Positions 23,903 to 35,575 of a DNA stretch of 64,000 bases are shown piece after piece; the first letter of the stretch is position 1, and each line of letters starts with the position of its first letter. The DNA lies in contig NW_004457695.1 of NCBI RefSeq assembly GCF_000203815.1, positions 2,602,054-2,666,053 on the forward strand. The letters are read 5' to 3'. The DNA is from Cavenderia fasciculata (lineage: Eukaryota > Evosea > Eumycetozoa > Acytosteliales > Cavenderiaceae). A program made the position numbers and the translations under genes. Under the pieces are notes generated by a model that had not been told where the DNA came from, did not search any database, and was given only the letters and a program-made list of their open reading frames with translations.

Positions 23903-25556
23903 TTAATAATCATCACAATCCTTACAAGTGTAAACACATTTACCGGCAACACACTTGTCATTGGTACAACGGAGACCATCATCACAGTTCATTTTGGCGT
24001 GTTGACAACGACCAGCGACGCAAGTGTCGATTGTGCATTCATCTCCATCTTGGCAATCACCATTTCCACTGCAGCAGAGACCGTTTGGTTTGTTTTGACA
24101 CTTGCCATTGAAGCAGCTGTCATTTGTACATGGGTTCTTGTCGTCACAATTACAATCCTCTGTACAACAACCTGGGATAGGGGTGTTGGTACATCCGGTC
24201 GAGTTAGAACAGCTGTCATAGGTACAGGCGTTGTTGTCGTTACAAGACTTGGGTACGTGGGTACATCCCTTTCTGCCATCCCACTTGGAGGTGGTACACT
24301 TGTTTCCATCTTCACAACACTTTTCAAAGTCCTTGTCTGGAGTGTAGTCACATTGGCCGTCGAATGGGTTACAACGTCCAGAGGCACCGCAGGCGAGTGG
24401 GTTACAGTAGGATGGGGTGTAGGTACACTTGTTGTTGACACAACGATCAGTGGTACACTTGTTACCGTCAGAGCATTCATTGTCTCCCGAACAACAGCCA
24501 AAGATTGGGGTGCTGACACACTTGTTTCTTACACAACGATCATTGCTACACTTGTTTCCAGTCGAACATTGGTTGTCTCCAGAACAACAATTTTTGATTG
24601 GAGTAAAGACACACTTTCCATTTTGGCAAGAGTCAGAGGTACACGAGTTGTTGTCGTCACAATCACAATTTTCTGAACAACAACCTGGGATTGGAGTGTT
24701 GGTACATCCGGTCGAGTTGGAACAGCTGTCATAGGTACAGGCATTGTTGTCGTTACAAGAGATTGGCTTGGTTACACAACCATAGGTGTTGTCGCATGAA
24801 CTGGTGACACACTTGTTTCCATTGGTGCTACAAGACTTGGGTGAGATGACACACTTGCCCTTGACGCAACGGTCGATGGTACAAGCAGACCCTCTGTTGC
24901 ATTGAGAATCAGAACTACAGCACCCGGTAATGGGACGGTTGCTACACTTTCCACCGTAGCAGTTGTCTTCGGTACAGTCATTCTTGTCGTCACAATCACA
25001 ATTTTCTGAACAACAACCTGGAATTGGGGTATAGGTACATCCGGTCGAGTTGGAGCAACTGTCAAAGGTGCATGGGTTTCTGTCGTCACATACTCTTGGC
25101 TTGTTGGAGCAACCCTTACACGAGTCAAAATCGTCAATGGTGCAGGCGTTGTTATCAGAGCAACAGTTATCAGAGGATTGGTCATAGTAGCACTTTCCGT
25201 CCTTTGGATTGCAGGTACCCTTGCCACCACACTTCATCGATGGACATGGGATAGTAGTGGTAGAGCATTTACCATTTACACATTTTGATACACCACATGG
25301 GTTATTTGAATTACATTCAGAGTCACAGGCACAACTTCCACCACATGCATGTCCACATCCAAATAATTCACCAAACAATTCTACTTGTTCAGTTTCAGCT
25401 ATTGGAATAGAGGAAAAAAAAAAAAGAAAAAAAGGAATATGTTAAGTATACTTGTTTGTTTTTCTAAACTTTTTGTTTTTTTTTCTATTTCTTACCATAG
25501 GTTTTAATAAGTAAAGTACTTAATATTACAAGTACAAACAATAATGATAATTTCAT
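23903..25556 (-). CDS. secreted CTDC cysteine-repeat extracellular matrix protein (EcmA/EcmB type)
   Basis: Exon 1 (25496-25556) encodes a signal peptide (MKLSLLFVLVILSTLLIKTY) and joins in phase 1 to exon 2 (23903-25398), giving 518 residues. The mature part is almost entirely repeats of about 24 residues of the form C-D-D-x-N-x-C-T-x-D-x-C-x-x-G-x-C, as in CDDKNPCTNDSC and GNKCTTDRCVNNKC. This is the Dictyostelium CTDC repeat of stalk and slime-sheath proteins EcmA and EcmB. Similar repeats also occur in other secreted dictyostelid proteins, so the exact orthologue is open. It is shorter than D. discoideum EcmA. Two GGGTGTG elements lie upstream and may be G-boxes. Confidence 0.88.
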
Positions 25557-25715
25557 TTTCTATATATTGGATAAAAAGAATAATTAATTAATGTTTGATG
25601 ATATGGAAATGAAGAAATTCATATAGTATTTATAGTTGAGCAACTACCCAACCTGCCTACAACAGTAAAATTGACAATCAACGATCCCTACGGTACTGAC
25701 CTTACCTGACACACT

Positions 25716-25886
25716 CACACCCAGACATACTAGTAGTGCCTGTAAGAAATAACAACAGCAGTATCAATGCTCGTTTTAGTGTAAACTCTATTTGGAATTT
25801 GATTGATCAAATTAATCTCTAGACAGGGTATCAAGAGTAGGTAGGTAGCCGACACTACCACTACCACTACCATACTCAACACACCC
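25716..25886 (-). promoter_or_regulatory. two GGGTGTG G-box-like elements upstream of CTDC gene
   Basis: On the minus strand GGGTGTG occurs at 25716-25722 and 25880-25886, about 160 and 325 bases upstream of the start codon. In D. discoideum, GT-rich G-boxes of this type bind GBF and drive post-aggregative, cAMP-induced genes. The sequence match is short, so the role is inferred. Confidence 0.35.
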
Positions 25887-26611
25887 ATTTCAAGTGATGT
25901 TTATTTGTGGAAGATGGGTAAACTATTGAATATAGACGACAACAACGACGATGATGATGATGTTTATGAAACTTTAAAAGGTTATGATGATGTGATTGGA
26001 AAAGAAGGAGAAAGGAGGTGGATGGAGGATGGGGGTGGTTGGAAATATAGGAAAAACATTCAGATAGGTTATATATATATTATGGTCAGATATCAACACT
26101 ACAATAATAATATATTTTAAATCATGTCATACTGAACAAAGACAGACCGACAGACAGACAGAGACAGAGTTATCTATTGGATAATGTGTGACACATGTGT
26201 ACTTGTCGGTTTGGTAAGAGTGTGGTAACAAAGATATGTGAGTGATTGACAAAAATGGCAAGAAATAAGGTTTCATCCCTTACATGGAATCAAGAGTATC
26301 AAAAAAACATAACCATATAATTACCAAATTCTGACGGCAATAGACAGATAATAATATTACCCATGATGTGCCATCCGGTTGATAGCACACTCTTTCTACT
26401 CACTCACACATACAAACACTACTCACACACATCGTGGATTGTATACCATGTTGTGTACGTTTGTAATCACTAATTTAAAAAGTTAATCGTAATGTTTTGA
26501 ATCGTAGCAAGTGAGTGTGACCACACAAAATAATAATAAATCAATCATCAAAACACTGACCCCCCAAATCAATTACCCCACTATTTTTAATGTCCTACAA
26601 GATTGTAATAA

Positions 26612-26812
26612 ATGGTTGATAATGAACTACCAACATCATCATCACCTAGGACAATTATGAACAAAAGATTTCAAATTCAACCAATCAGGATTGAATTGCG
26701 GGGGAAATCCAAATTTCCAATAGATGAAACTTACAATCCATATAAACATAAACACAATTGTGATTTAAATTTAAATCATCGTGTGATGGTTGGTTGGTTC
26801 AAATTCATTTAA
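26612..26812 (+). CDS. possible small ORF, 66 residues, unknown
   Basis: The frame begins MVDNELPTSSSPRTIMNKRF and continues IQPIRIELRGKSKFPIDE, with mixed composition unlike the surrounding spacer. No ribosome or splice context stands out, the C-terminal end looks less protein-like, and no family is recognised. It could be a chance ORF. Confidence 0.25.
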   Translation: MVDNELPTSSSPRTIMNKRFQIQPIRIELRGKSKFPIDETYNPYKHKHNCDLNLNHRVMVGWFKFI

Positions 26813-27050
26813 ATCGTAAGATCAACAATATCAATTTGGATTTAAAGTTTATTGTCCATCTCATCTTTTCATCTTGGTCGGGTGCAGTTTACTTTCAAAG
26901 TATTTATCCATTATAACCACCCTTTACTTGTTATTTTTTTAAATCGCAATTTCTTTTGTATCGTATATACCCTTACCAGTACTAGTTTGGTGGTGGAATA
27001 AATTAAAATTTTATTATTCTTTTTTTTTTTCCAGAATTCAACCATACATA

Positions 27051-27208
27051 TTAATTTAAAACAACGGGTAACACTATTGTTGTTGTTGTTATTGTCATAA
27101 TGATTTGGTCTGGTTGATCTTTATACTTTTTTTGAAATACATTTTTAGGATCTTTTTCTAGTGTGATGGTTATCTCTTTCTTTCTTGTCACTTCTTGTCC
27201 ATATTTAT
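27051..27208 (-). pseudogene. orphan exon-like block downstream of vps51
   Basis: After an acceptor-like TTAATAG (27209-27215) the minus strand is open for 51 codons to TAA at 27051. It reads KYGQEVTRKKEITITLEKD, PKNVFQKKYKDQPDQIIMT and ends VLPVVLN. The lysine/charged composition looks coding, but there is no ATG and the block follows the vps51 stop codon. It could be an alternative last exon of vps51 (a phase-compatible GTGAAT donor lies inside exon 8), a fragment of another gene, or chance. Confidence 0.3.
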
Positions 27209-27243
27209 CTATTAATTGTTATTATAATTGATTATTATTATTA

Positions 27244-30200
27244 TTATTTTTCAGTAGAGGTAGATTGTCTCTTTGCCAATTCTTCTTTTCTTTGTTGGAA
27301 ATGTGATTCACAAAGTTTAACAATGATCTATAAGATAAGATAAGATTATGGATTTGATTTCAATTAGTATCGACACTGACTGACTGATTAATCATCATGG
27401 TTCAGAGAATCTCGTCTCTCTTTATCATCTATCACTCCCTTTTCTATTTCTACATACACTTTCTTCTAATGGAATTGGAGCAATACAACGATCATGAACT
27501 GTAGTTTCACATTCTTGAATAAGTGAATCTATTGATGTTTGACTACCCAATTGGTCGGTAAGGTATAATTTAAGGAAACGAAGATCAACTTGAATTTGAT
27601 GATAACCATTTGTACCAAATGTTTTTAGTCTAAGACACTCAATGTAGGTCTTTAACATGATCTTTACTGCACCAACCAAAATAGAGTTTGCATTGAAATC
27701 GACTGGGCTGAATACGTCGAATCTCTTATCAAACAATGTGTTTGATGCGCCACCAGCTGCAGATGAATTGTTGGCATTGTTGCCTGCATTTTTCTTGGAT
27801 GGATCGGTACTGCCACTGTTGCTACCTGTTGAGTTGGTTCGAGTGTGAACACGGTGAAGAGTTGGTGTGGTCAGCAGGGATTGTGCAGTTGAAGGAAGTA
27901 ATTTGGTAACTTCTGTTGATATTTTAAGTAATTCATCCAATACAAAATCGTTTACTTGACGGGCATCCTTTGGCTCTTTTAATACCAACCAATTGGCATT
28001 GGATTCCAATCCCTTTCTTAATAACTTTTCAACCTTTTCACTTCTCAATTTAGTAAATCCTGTCAATAAACTTTGAGCTGCATCTTTAATTCTTTTTGAT
28101 AAATCTGGTGCATTAAACTAATAAAAGAGAGAGATATAATGTTTTAGTTAAATGATCTCTTTTTAATTTACTTTTCTTATTTTTTCTACGTACATTAAAT
28201 ACACCAATTTCTTGAGAAGAGATACCTTGTTTTACAACATTAAAAAAGTCATTCATAACTTGTACGACTATGGTAATACCTTTACTTTCAATGTATAAAC
28301 ATACACTAGCCAATACCAATAAGAATCTTGAACCAAATTGCTCCTTATTTTCAGTTTGATTGATAATGTCAAGATACTCTAAAAAGTGAATATTCAAATA
28401 CAAAAAGAAATTTTGAAGTTTGACTTGAATCTTTGTAAAGATGGTTGCATAATGACTTGTAAGGAATGATGTTTGTGTTGGTAAAAAGAATGGCTAAAAT
28501 AAATAAATAAATAAATAAAAATATTTAATATATATATTCATTTTTTCCTCTTATTTTTTTTTGTTACCTTTAAATTTGTAAATAATAATAATATTTCATT
28601 GACAATATCTTTGGCAGTTTTTTCAGACAATGATTGTAAAAAGTTTCCTTCTAAAGATTCTTCCTTTTTAGCATTGAGGGTTTCGTTCATTGCATGTATA
28701 TGATTTTGAATAGTCTTTTGTAAATTATCAAAGTAATCTGTAATTTGATCATGAACTGTTGCATTTATAATATCTGTAATCGAGGTTGTATCTACCAATT
28801 GATCTTGTCTCTTTGAAACTTCTGAATACATTAATTCTAATCCCTTTATCTTTTGTTCTGGATTTTTATATAACTAAAAACGAAGAAGAAATAATGATTA
28901 GAAAAAAATTGATCATATTGTATAGACTCTCTCCTCTGTCTATTTTTAATATTTACAGTTAATTTAGATTTAGCAGTTGATAAATATCTATTGAATAAAT
29001 CCTTTGAAAAGTCTTCCAATAGATTTAATGATCTCTTTCTTTCTTCCTTTGAAGCATGAGTACCATCGAAACGATTAACAAATAATGATTTATAAGATTC
29101 AATATTATAAGTATACTCTGTTAAAAATGCTTGATTTAATTCTCCAATCAATTGTACAACATCATCACTAAAATCAAAAAATTAATTTAATTAATAAATC
29201 ATTCAATTTCCATCATTTCTTTTGACTTACAATTGTCTCTTATCAAATTGATATAATACAGCCAAAGTATGTTCTTTTCTTCCCTTTAAATAATGAGTTC
29301 TTACTGCATCTACAGGTTCCAATAATTCCATTAATAATTCAGCTGCTTCTCCAACTTCAACTTGTGGGCACTAAGAAAAATTAAATAAAGTATGAATCAT
29401 ATGATCTTTTTTTTTTTCTTATACTAATCACTTTTGATTTACATACATCAATGACAGCCAATTTTTCATACAACTTTGATTTCATTGAAGTGATGATTTC
29501 ATCACACTCGGCTTGAATAGTTTGGAATGATGGAATATGATTATATTGTTTCAAAATACCATTATTACTATTATAATATTTAACTGCAAGATTATAAGCT
29601 TGCATTTCAACACAACTATTTAATTTTGATGGTAATGCTGTTAAATATTGTAACTAAATAAATAAATAGAAAACTAATATTAGTATTGCAATTGATTTCT
29701 TTTTCTTTTTTTCTTTTTTCTTTTTACCTTTTTTAATAATTTATGTAAACCACTTAATTGATCAATACGTTCACGTCTAGCAGACAATGTTGAATTAATC
29801 TTGTCAGAACAGGTGGTAATCAATTCCATATTCTTTGATAATAGTTGCATACCATCTTCCATATTCTCTACATTATTTTTCATCTTTTTGATAATATCTG
29901 TTGCATTGATAAACTTTGTATAGTTGTCATAGACCAATGTCTTCATGTCACCATCCAATGTTCTAATCTCGCTGACCAATTCGTTGTCCTTGGACACTAG
30001 TTGTGGTAGTGTCGATGTCTTGATGGTGTGTTCAAAGTACTGCTTTAGGTCAAAGCTGGGACTGTCAATGTTGAGTGGATCGGTCGACACGTTGGATACA
30101 CTGTCACCCATACCAAGGTTATAGTAGTTTTGTAGGAGATTGAGGTTACGTGTTTTAGACTTTTGTCTCGAATGCTTTCCTCCTCCATCGAGTTGTTGCT

Positions 30201-30465
30201 GTGCATTGGAGAGTGGTGGGCTGTGATCACCGTGATTCGAGTCTGAATCGTTGACTGGATTATCGAGCAACTCGCTATGACTTAGATAGAATCGTTCCCA
30301 AAACTGTTTGAGTGCTTCTCTACTACGTGCACTTTCATAGTGACCAGCAATGAATCGTGCAAACTGTTGTGGATCTTCATTAAATTGTTTACAAAAGTCT
30401 ACTTGACTACCTGTCCACTTGTCACTATAGAACTTTACCAACTTTTCATCTGTTAAACTTGTCAT
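27244..30465 (-). CDS. vps51: Vps51 subunit of GARP/EARP tethering complexes
   Basis: Eight exons (29728-30465, 29447-29653, 29231-29370, 28957-29167, 28568-28873, 28194-28493, 27458-28117, 27244-27327) join with consistent phases to give 881 residues. The diagnostic N-terminal region reads FDLKQYFEHTI, then NELVSEIRTLDGDMKTLVYD and NYTKFINATDIIKKMKNNVE, followed by coiled coil, as in Vps51/Fat-free. The C-terminus (DRCIAPIPLEESV then IIVKLCESHF) also aligns in style with animal Vps51. The complex tethers endosome-derived vesicles at the trans-Golgi network. A Ser/Asn-rich insert lies near residues 690-730. The gene has the most introns in the window. Confidence 0.92.
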
Positions 30466-30720
30466 CTCCTAACTCTCCTCTTGTTGATATATATGTAAAT
30501 AATGAGTAATAAGGATAAGATAGATAAGATAGAGAGATTCTCTTTAAAAAAGCTAAATTAAACAAACTTGCTTGCTTGGTGATGATGACAAAAAAAGACA
30601 AAAAAATCAAATTTTATTCTTTTCCCACTTTCACCTCTACTATCATTCGTTTTCTTGCAAAGATAGTAACATTCATCATACAATCAATCAATTGTAATAA
30701 TACAAATAATCCAACATAGG

Positions 30721-31766
30721 ATGGATCAGGTGATAGAGATATTACTATCAAACAAGTATAGGCAATGTAAACCTGTATTTCCAGCATCGGGAGTACCACG
30801 TGAATTCTCAACATCGTGGATACAATTCTTTCACGATTTGATGATGTTGTCGTCAGGTGTACGCGATGCCTATCTCATAGATTATCCCATCCCTGAATAT
30901 AATAACCTAGTATCATTTTATAAAGTATTTAGAGTATGTATGTGTTAAAGTGCAAAGAGTCAGAGTTATGTGATGAGACTGACTGATCATTTTCTTTTTC
31001 TTTTTGTTGTTCAATTTAGACTAAAATGGGACAAATACTATCAGATGTAATAATATTATATGTAAATGAATATCAATACTTTTTAATTAATAAGAAACGA
31101 CTAATTGCAAGATTACAAAGAGATGTAGAGACTGGATTCACAGACTACCAATTCATCAATGTTTCATCGAGATTGGAACAAGCTCAGTTGTGTCAGGCAC
31201 CTTCTCATCACATTCTCTCACTTTCAAATATTGCCAAATCACTTGTTACCAAGATTTCATCGATGCGATCAGATGAATGTGCCATTAAATTAATGGGAGA
31301 TTGTTGTACATTGGAACAAGTCAATCTACAAAATATCTATGCACCAATTGTTGCTGGATGGTTGTGCAACTATGCAATCATCTATTGTAACAGTGCTAAT
31401 AACCAAGACACTTGTTGTTGTCCAGACAAGGATGGAGTGTACAGTGACAGAGATACATTTTGGCAAAAGAATTGTATCGCAATGAGTGATTTACTCAAAG
31501 TCCAAGTACAACTTGAATCACTTACTCCATCCTATTCACATCTTTCAACTCCACAACTTATCAATCTACCAAGACTTTATAGTTTTTCAATTCCTTTACA
31601 TCTATTAAATAATGAAACAACGACTATGACGACAACAAAAGAACATTTTGAAAATTGGAAATCAAAACAAACCAAACAATGGTCAATTGATATGGTCAAT
31701 CAAAAAATATGGAAATCCATCAATATTATTTCAACTCCAATTTCCAACCTTACAATTAATCTTTAA
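30721..31766 (+). CDS. conserved-looking protein of unknown function (possibly UPF0739/C1orf74-like)
   Basis: Exons 30721-30933 and 31020-31766 join in phase 0 to give 319 residues starting MDQVIEILLSNKYRQCKPVF. Notable segments are FLIDYPIPEY-like DAYLIDYPIPEYNNL, GDCCTLEQVNLQNIYAPIVAGW and CNYAIIYCNSANNQDTCCC, followed by a Thr-rich tail. The CTLEQVNL..WLCNYAIIYC part recalls the uncharacterised C1orf74 family from memory; this is a weak resemblance. No signal peptide, membrane segment or catalytic motif is evident. It is divergent from vps51, with about 255 bases between starts. Confidence 0.7.
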
Positions 31767-32046
31767 CCTTGGAAATAAATAAATGATGGGTAAATGAAGA
31801 AGAAGAAGAAGATGATGAAGAGATTATTTATTTATAGCAAAATGTTATTAGTCGTCATTATTATTATTTATATTATCTACTTTGTATCCATTATTTTTTT
31901 TATCATTTATTAATAATATATGATAATTCTATACAAAAAGGATAAAAAATATTATTATTTGTTTGTCAAGGAGGAGGAGGAGAAAAAGTATATATTGTAA
32001 TCGTTATTATTGTTTTTTTAAAATGGATGGATGGAATAGTCTATTA
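31767..32046. other. convergent 3' spacer
   Basis: AT-rich 3' flanks of the 30721 gene (+) and arl5 (-), with GAAGAAGAAG and GGAGGAGGAG stretches. Nothing else is seen. Confidence 0.5.
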
Positions 32047-32758
32047 TTATGTCTTATTAATATGAGATACAAGCCAATCCATACCTTGTTCCAAACCATC
32101 ACCTGTTAACGCACAACATGCCTAAATAATAAGAGAGATTAATATCAAATGTCGAGTTATATCTGTATCTTTGTATCTTACTTGAATATGCCAATCATGA
32201 TCTTTAATAGTATGTAATGATAATAAGTTTGTTAATTCAGTTGCAGACATGGCACCTTTAAGATCTTGTTTATTTGCAAACAATAGTATAATTGATTTCT
32301 TTAAATTCTATAATCCCAATAATGATGATGATTAATAATCTCTTTCTAGCTCGTCTTATGTATAGATAGATAGTACTATCTTATCGATCTTATCTATTTA
32401 TATTTACCTCATGAGCCAACATTTTAAATAATTCTTCTTTGATTAAAGGTACTCTAGTACGATCAGTACTATCTATAACCAAAATGACAGCTTGAGTATT
32501 GATATAGTATTGATTCCACGTTGATCTGAGCAAGTCTTGACCACCCAAATCCCACATTAACAAACGTATGTTCCTATAGACAAACTCCTCGAGGTTTGAC
32601 CCAACAGTAGGTGTCGTAGATACAACTTCATCGAGTAGTAACTTGTATAGGGTTGTTGTTTTTCCTGCTGCGTTTAAACCAACAATGATCACTTTATACT
32701 CTGCATTGTTAAACATTCTATTCCATATTCTAGCAAACACTGATAATGATGACCCCAT
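32047..32758 (-). CDS. arl5: Arf-like GTPase Arl5
   Basis: Exons 32408-32758, 32182-32307 and 32047-32121 join in phase 0 to give 183 residues. Gly2 in MGSSLSVF is a likely myristoylation site. The P-loop is GLNAAGKTT, switch I has the TPTVGSN threonine, switch II is WDLGGQ, and the base-binding motif is NKQD. The end [20 protein letters not shown] closely follows animal ARL5. Arl5 acts at the trans-Golgi, where it recruits GARP; the GARP subunit gene vps51 lies only 1.6 kb away, which is suggestive but may be chance. In most small G-proteins the P-loop has D or N before the alanine pair; NAAGKT is the common Arf form. Confidence 0.94.
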
Positions 32759-33034
32759 TCTCTACTATTACTATACTCTATATATTTATTATACACTATT
32801 GCTGTTTTACTCGATTATTGTTGTTGTTTGTTATGTATTCTGTGTATCTGTGTATGTATCACTATATATATATAAATATATTTAAAATTGATGATTATGA
32901 CTTCACAACCAACCACCTGACTTTGACCTAAAAAATATTTCAGCTCTGACTCAAATCGATCAACCAAGTCATCTCCAAAAATAATTTCAAGTCTTTTATT
33001 GCCTACTTGGTCGATAGACAGAAATATTTCAATA

Positions 33035-33070
<36 letters not shown>

Positions 33071-33103
33071 GAATTTATTTAAACGTGTGAGCATCAACTA
33101 TAT
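32759..33103. other. spacer with (TTA)n repeat
   Basis: This holds the arl5 promoter side (TA-rich, TATATATAAATATA at about 32867-32882) and a (TAT/TTA)n microsatellite at about 33037-33069. No gene is seen. Confidence 0.5.
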
Positions 33104-33407
33104 CTACCACCATTTGTTACCTCCAGAATAGTTATTATAACCACCATTTCCCCCTCCGTAGTTGGATCCATTGCCACCGCCAAAGTTATTTCTACCTCCG
33201 CCTCCACAGTATTCTGTTGAATGATTGATAGAGTCACTTTGACTAACATTTGAATGGACTAAACTATCTTGGAAATATGATTGGCTTTTGATTGATCCTT
33301 GAACGAGATTGGAAAGATTTTCTAAAAAAAAAAAAAATTTATTAATAATTATCATTATTACACAATTTGATGAATAAATAAAAAATTAGAAACGAACTAA
33401 ATAACAT
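33104..33407 (-). CDS. small glycine-rich dictyostelid protein
   Basis: Model: a 10-nt first exon 33398-33407 (ATG TTA TTT A) joined by an intron with GTTCGT donor and T-rich acceptor to 33104-33321, giving 75 residues starting MLFKNLSNLVQGS. The C-terminal half is Gly/Asn-rich (GGGNGSNYGGGNGGY) and ends KWW. The tiny first exon, F-K-x-L-S-N leader and Gly-rich tail recall the large dictyostelid families of small hssA-type proteins, although it is not a clear member. The exon-1 choice is the only phase-compatible one I found nearby. Confidence 0.5.
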
Positions 33408-34362
33408 TGTTTTTAAAAAAGTAAATAATTGCTCTAAGGTATTTGTATTTATGAAAAGGATAATTTTAATGTAATGAATAACAAACTCAGTTGGCAAATA
33501 TTTATAGTTTCATTGTTGATAAAAAAAATCCAGCCAAAAATCCATATATTAATACCATCTTTGATGGTTATTGATTTGGATTACCAGTAAGGAGAAAAAT
33601 AATAATAATCAAAAAAAAAAGGCAAGACCAATTCAAGTCAACTAGTTGATTAATTTGTGTGTGGAATAAAAAATTTATGGTTATTATTGCATTTTAATTT
33701 ACTATTGTGTGACTGGATACGAGAGAAAAAAAGAGTTTTTGAATAATCTTTCCTTTTTGTTGTAGAAGAATGTAGGCTTTTTTTTATATATTGACAACAA
33801 AACAATTGTTGCCCGTATAGATAAAAAAAGAAAAAAAAAAAAGGAGAGTTGGATACGAATAGCCATCCATAATACCATTATTATTGATTTGAATCCATAT
33901 CTTTGACATTTTGCCACCAACTACTGGCTGCTGCTACTATTGTGTGATACTATTATTTACAAAAACAAAAGTGAAGAAAAAAAAAAAAAGAGTTGTGTGT
34001 TGTTATTATTATTATTATTTGTTTGTTGTTTGTTATTTGTTATTTGTTATGTTTCCAAAGTGCCTTGAGAACCACCACCATCAATAAAAACCAATCACCA
34101 TCATCATTATCATCATTTTTCTTACTCTTTTATCCCTATTATTATTATTATTTGTTATTTAGATGGGATTAAAGTTATTCTTTCATTATTACTATTTTTT
34201 TTTTGTTTAAATATAATTTTTCTTTTTTTTCTTTTTTTTATATGTGTATTGATCAATACCGGTTGAAATAAATACTGGTTGTGTGGTTGGTTATTATTAT
34301 TATTATTATTACTATTATTATTTATTATTATTTTGTCATCTACGTTTTGGTTTTTTGAAAAA
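33408..34362. other. spacer with no gene seen
   Basis: Nearly 1 kb of AT-rich DNA with many A and T homopolymers and TTA/TTG repeats, covering the promoter of the small Gly-rich gene and the 3' flank of the next gene. Minus-strand open frames here are low-complexity and unsupported. Confidence 0.5.
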
Positions 34363-35575
34363 TTATATCGTAGTAGATGATTGGTTTGTTGTTTGAGGTA
34401 GTTGTTGTTGTTGAGGAGTTGAAGAAAGATGAGATGATGATCTTTGCTTTGGTGAGGTGTTGTTAGTAGCCAAATTATTACTTTGAAGGGATGTAGATTG
34501 TTGTGGTTGCAATGAAGAGGAAACAGTGGCGGTGGTGGTTGTAGTACTGGTGGGAGTGGTGGAGGTGGCAGAGGCAGTAGATGGTGTTGCAGTGGGGGTG
34601 GTAGTAGTTGACGATGGAGAGGTAAGACTCTCACTAAACTCTATATCGTCGATCCATTTACCGATTTTTTCGACGGTCCAATACTTTGGTGCCCATGCAA
34701 AGTTCTCTTCTGACAACTCAGATTCTGTGTACCAAATACCATTTTTTAAAACTGAACCTGCTCCAAATGGTGCATTTGAATTTACCGTTGTTTGTTGTTG
34801 TGATTGTTGTTGTTGTTGTTGATGATGATTTGCGTTTCTATTCTCTACATTATTATTATTACATTGTTGTTGTTGTTGTTGTGGTTGTTGTGATGATTGT
34901 TGTTGAGTTCTTTGATTTGAATTATTTGATGTATGTAATACAGGTTTCGTAGTTTGATCGGTTGTTTGTTGTGGTTGTTGTCTAGTATTTGATGAGGGAT
35001 GATTTACATGTTGATTATTGGGTTGTTGTTGTTGTTGTTGTTGTTGGATGACACTACCAGCCACTGCCAGAGATGACCCTCCAGGTTGGTTATTTGCCAA
35101 ATTTAGTCCAGATCCTTGTGAATTTGATTTTGGTTGAGTTGAAGAAGTATTTCGTTTATGTGCGCCTCCCTGCTGATCGGTAGCACTGCTGTTGAGTTGT
35201 TGTTGCTGATCGGGGAGAGGAGGTTTATTCATTGTAATATTGCTACTACTCGACACTATATTTGATGTTAGATTTCCCGAAGAGGTGGTGGTGTTGGTGC
35301 CAGTCGGAGTGGCATCGTGGTTGAGCACGAGTGTATTGTTTGGATTGTTGCTTGTTGTGAGGTTGTTGGGTAGCGGCGGTGTTTCGATCTGCTGTTGTTG
35401 TTGTTGTTTGTTGTTGCTGCGCCTGCTGCTGTTGCTGCTGGAGCTTTAGGCTGCCTCTGTCGTAGCCATTGTTGTTGTTGTTTTGGTTGTTTCCTTGTCC
35501 CTTGGTCTTATTTTTGTTGTATGCTTTACCGCTACCGGACTCTTTTGTCTTGGAGGTTGAAATTCCACATCCCAT
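34363..35575 (-). CDS. Gln/Asn/Ser-rich protein with MGCG acylation leader; frame discontinuity
   Basis: The start [16 protein letters not shown] has Gly2 and Cys3, typical of dual myristoylation/palmitoylation at membranes. The frame from 35575 runs through a Gln tract, but the long downstream frame (to TAA at 34363, about 320 residues) is offset by one base. The switch falls in a CAA/CAG tract at about 35395-35420, where an extra A interrupts the Gln codons. Downstream are several Gln runs and one non-repetitive block, [20 protein letters not shown] then [19 protein letters not shown], which is probably the functional domain; I do not recognise it. Total length about 400. An assembly error, a real indel or frameshifting would all explain it. 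Confidence 0.6.

Larger units (their letters stand above)
25557..27050. other. long spacer upstream of the CTDC gene
   Basis: About 1.5 kb with two CACACCC (GGGTGTG on the minus strand) elements, CA-rich stretches around 26400-26440 and GACA repeats at 26146-26162. Open frames at 25905-26120 (Asp-rich) and 26612-26812 have little support; the latter is listed separately. Confidence 0.45.

Noticed and set aside
23888-24676. 262-residue plus-strand frame opposite the CTDC gene
   Set aside because: It is the shadow of the repeated cysteine codons; the other strand has a signal peptide, correct splicing and the CTDC pattern.
25905-26120. 71-codon plus-strand frame with an Asp run
   Set aside because: Driven by a GACGAT repeat; the rest is not protein-like and no homologue comes to mind.
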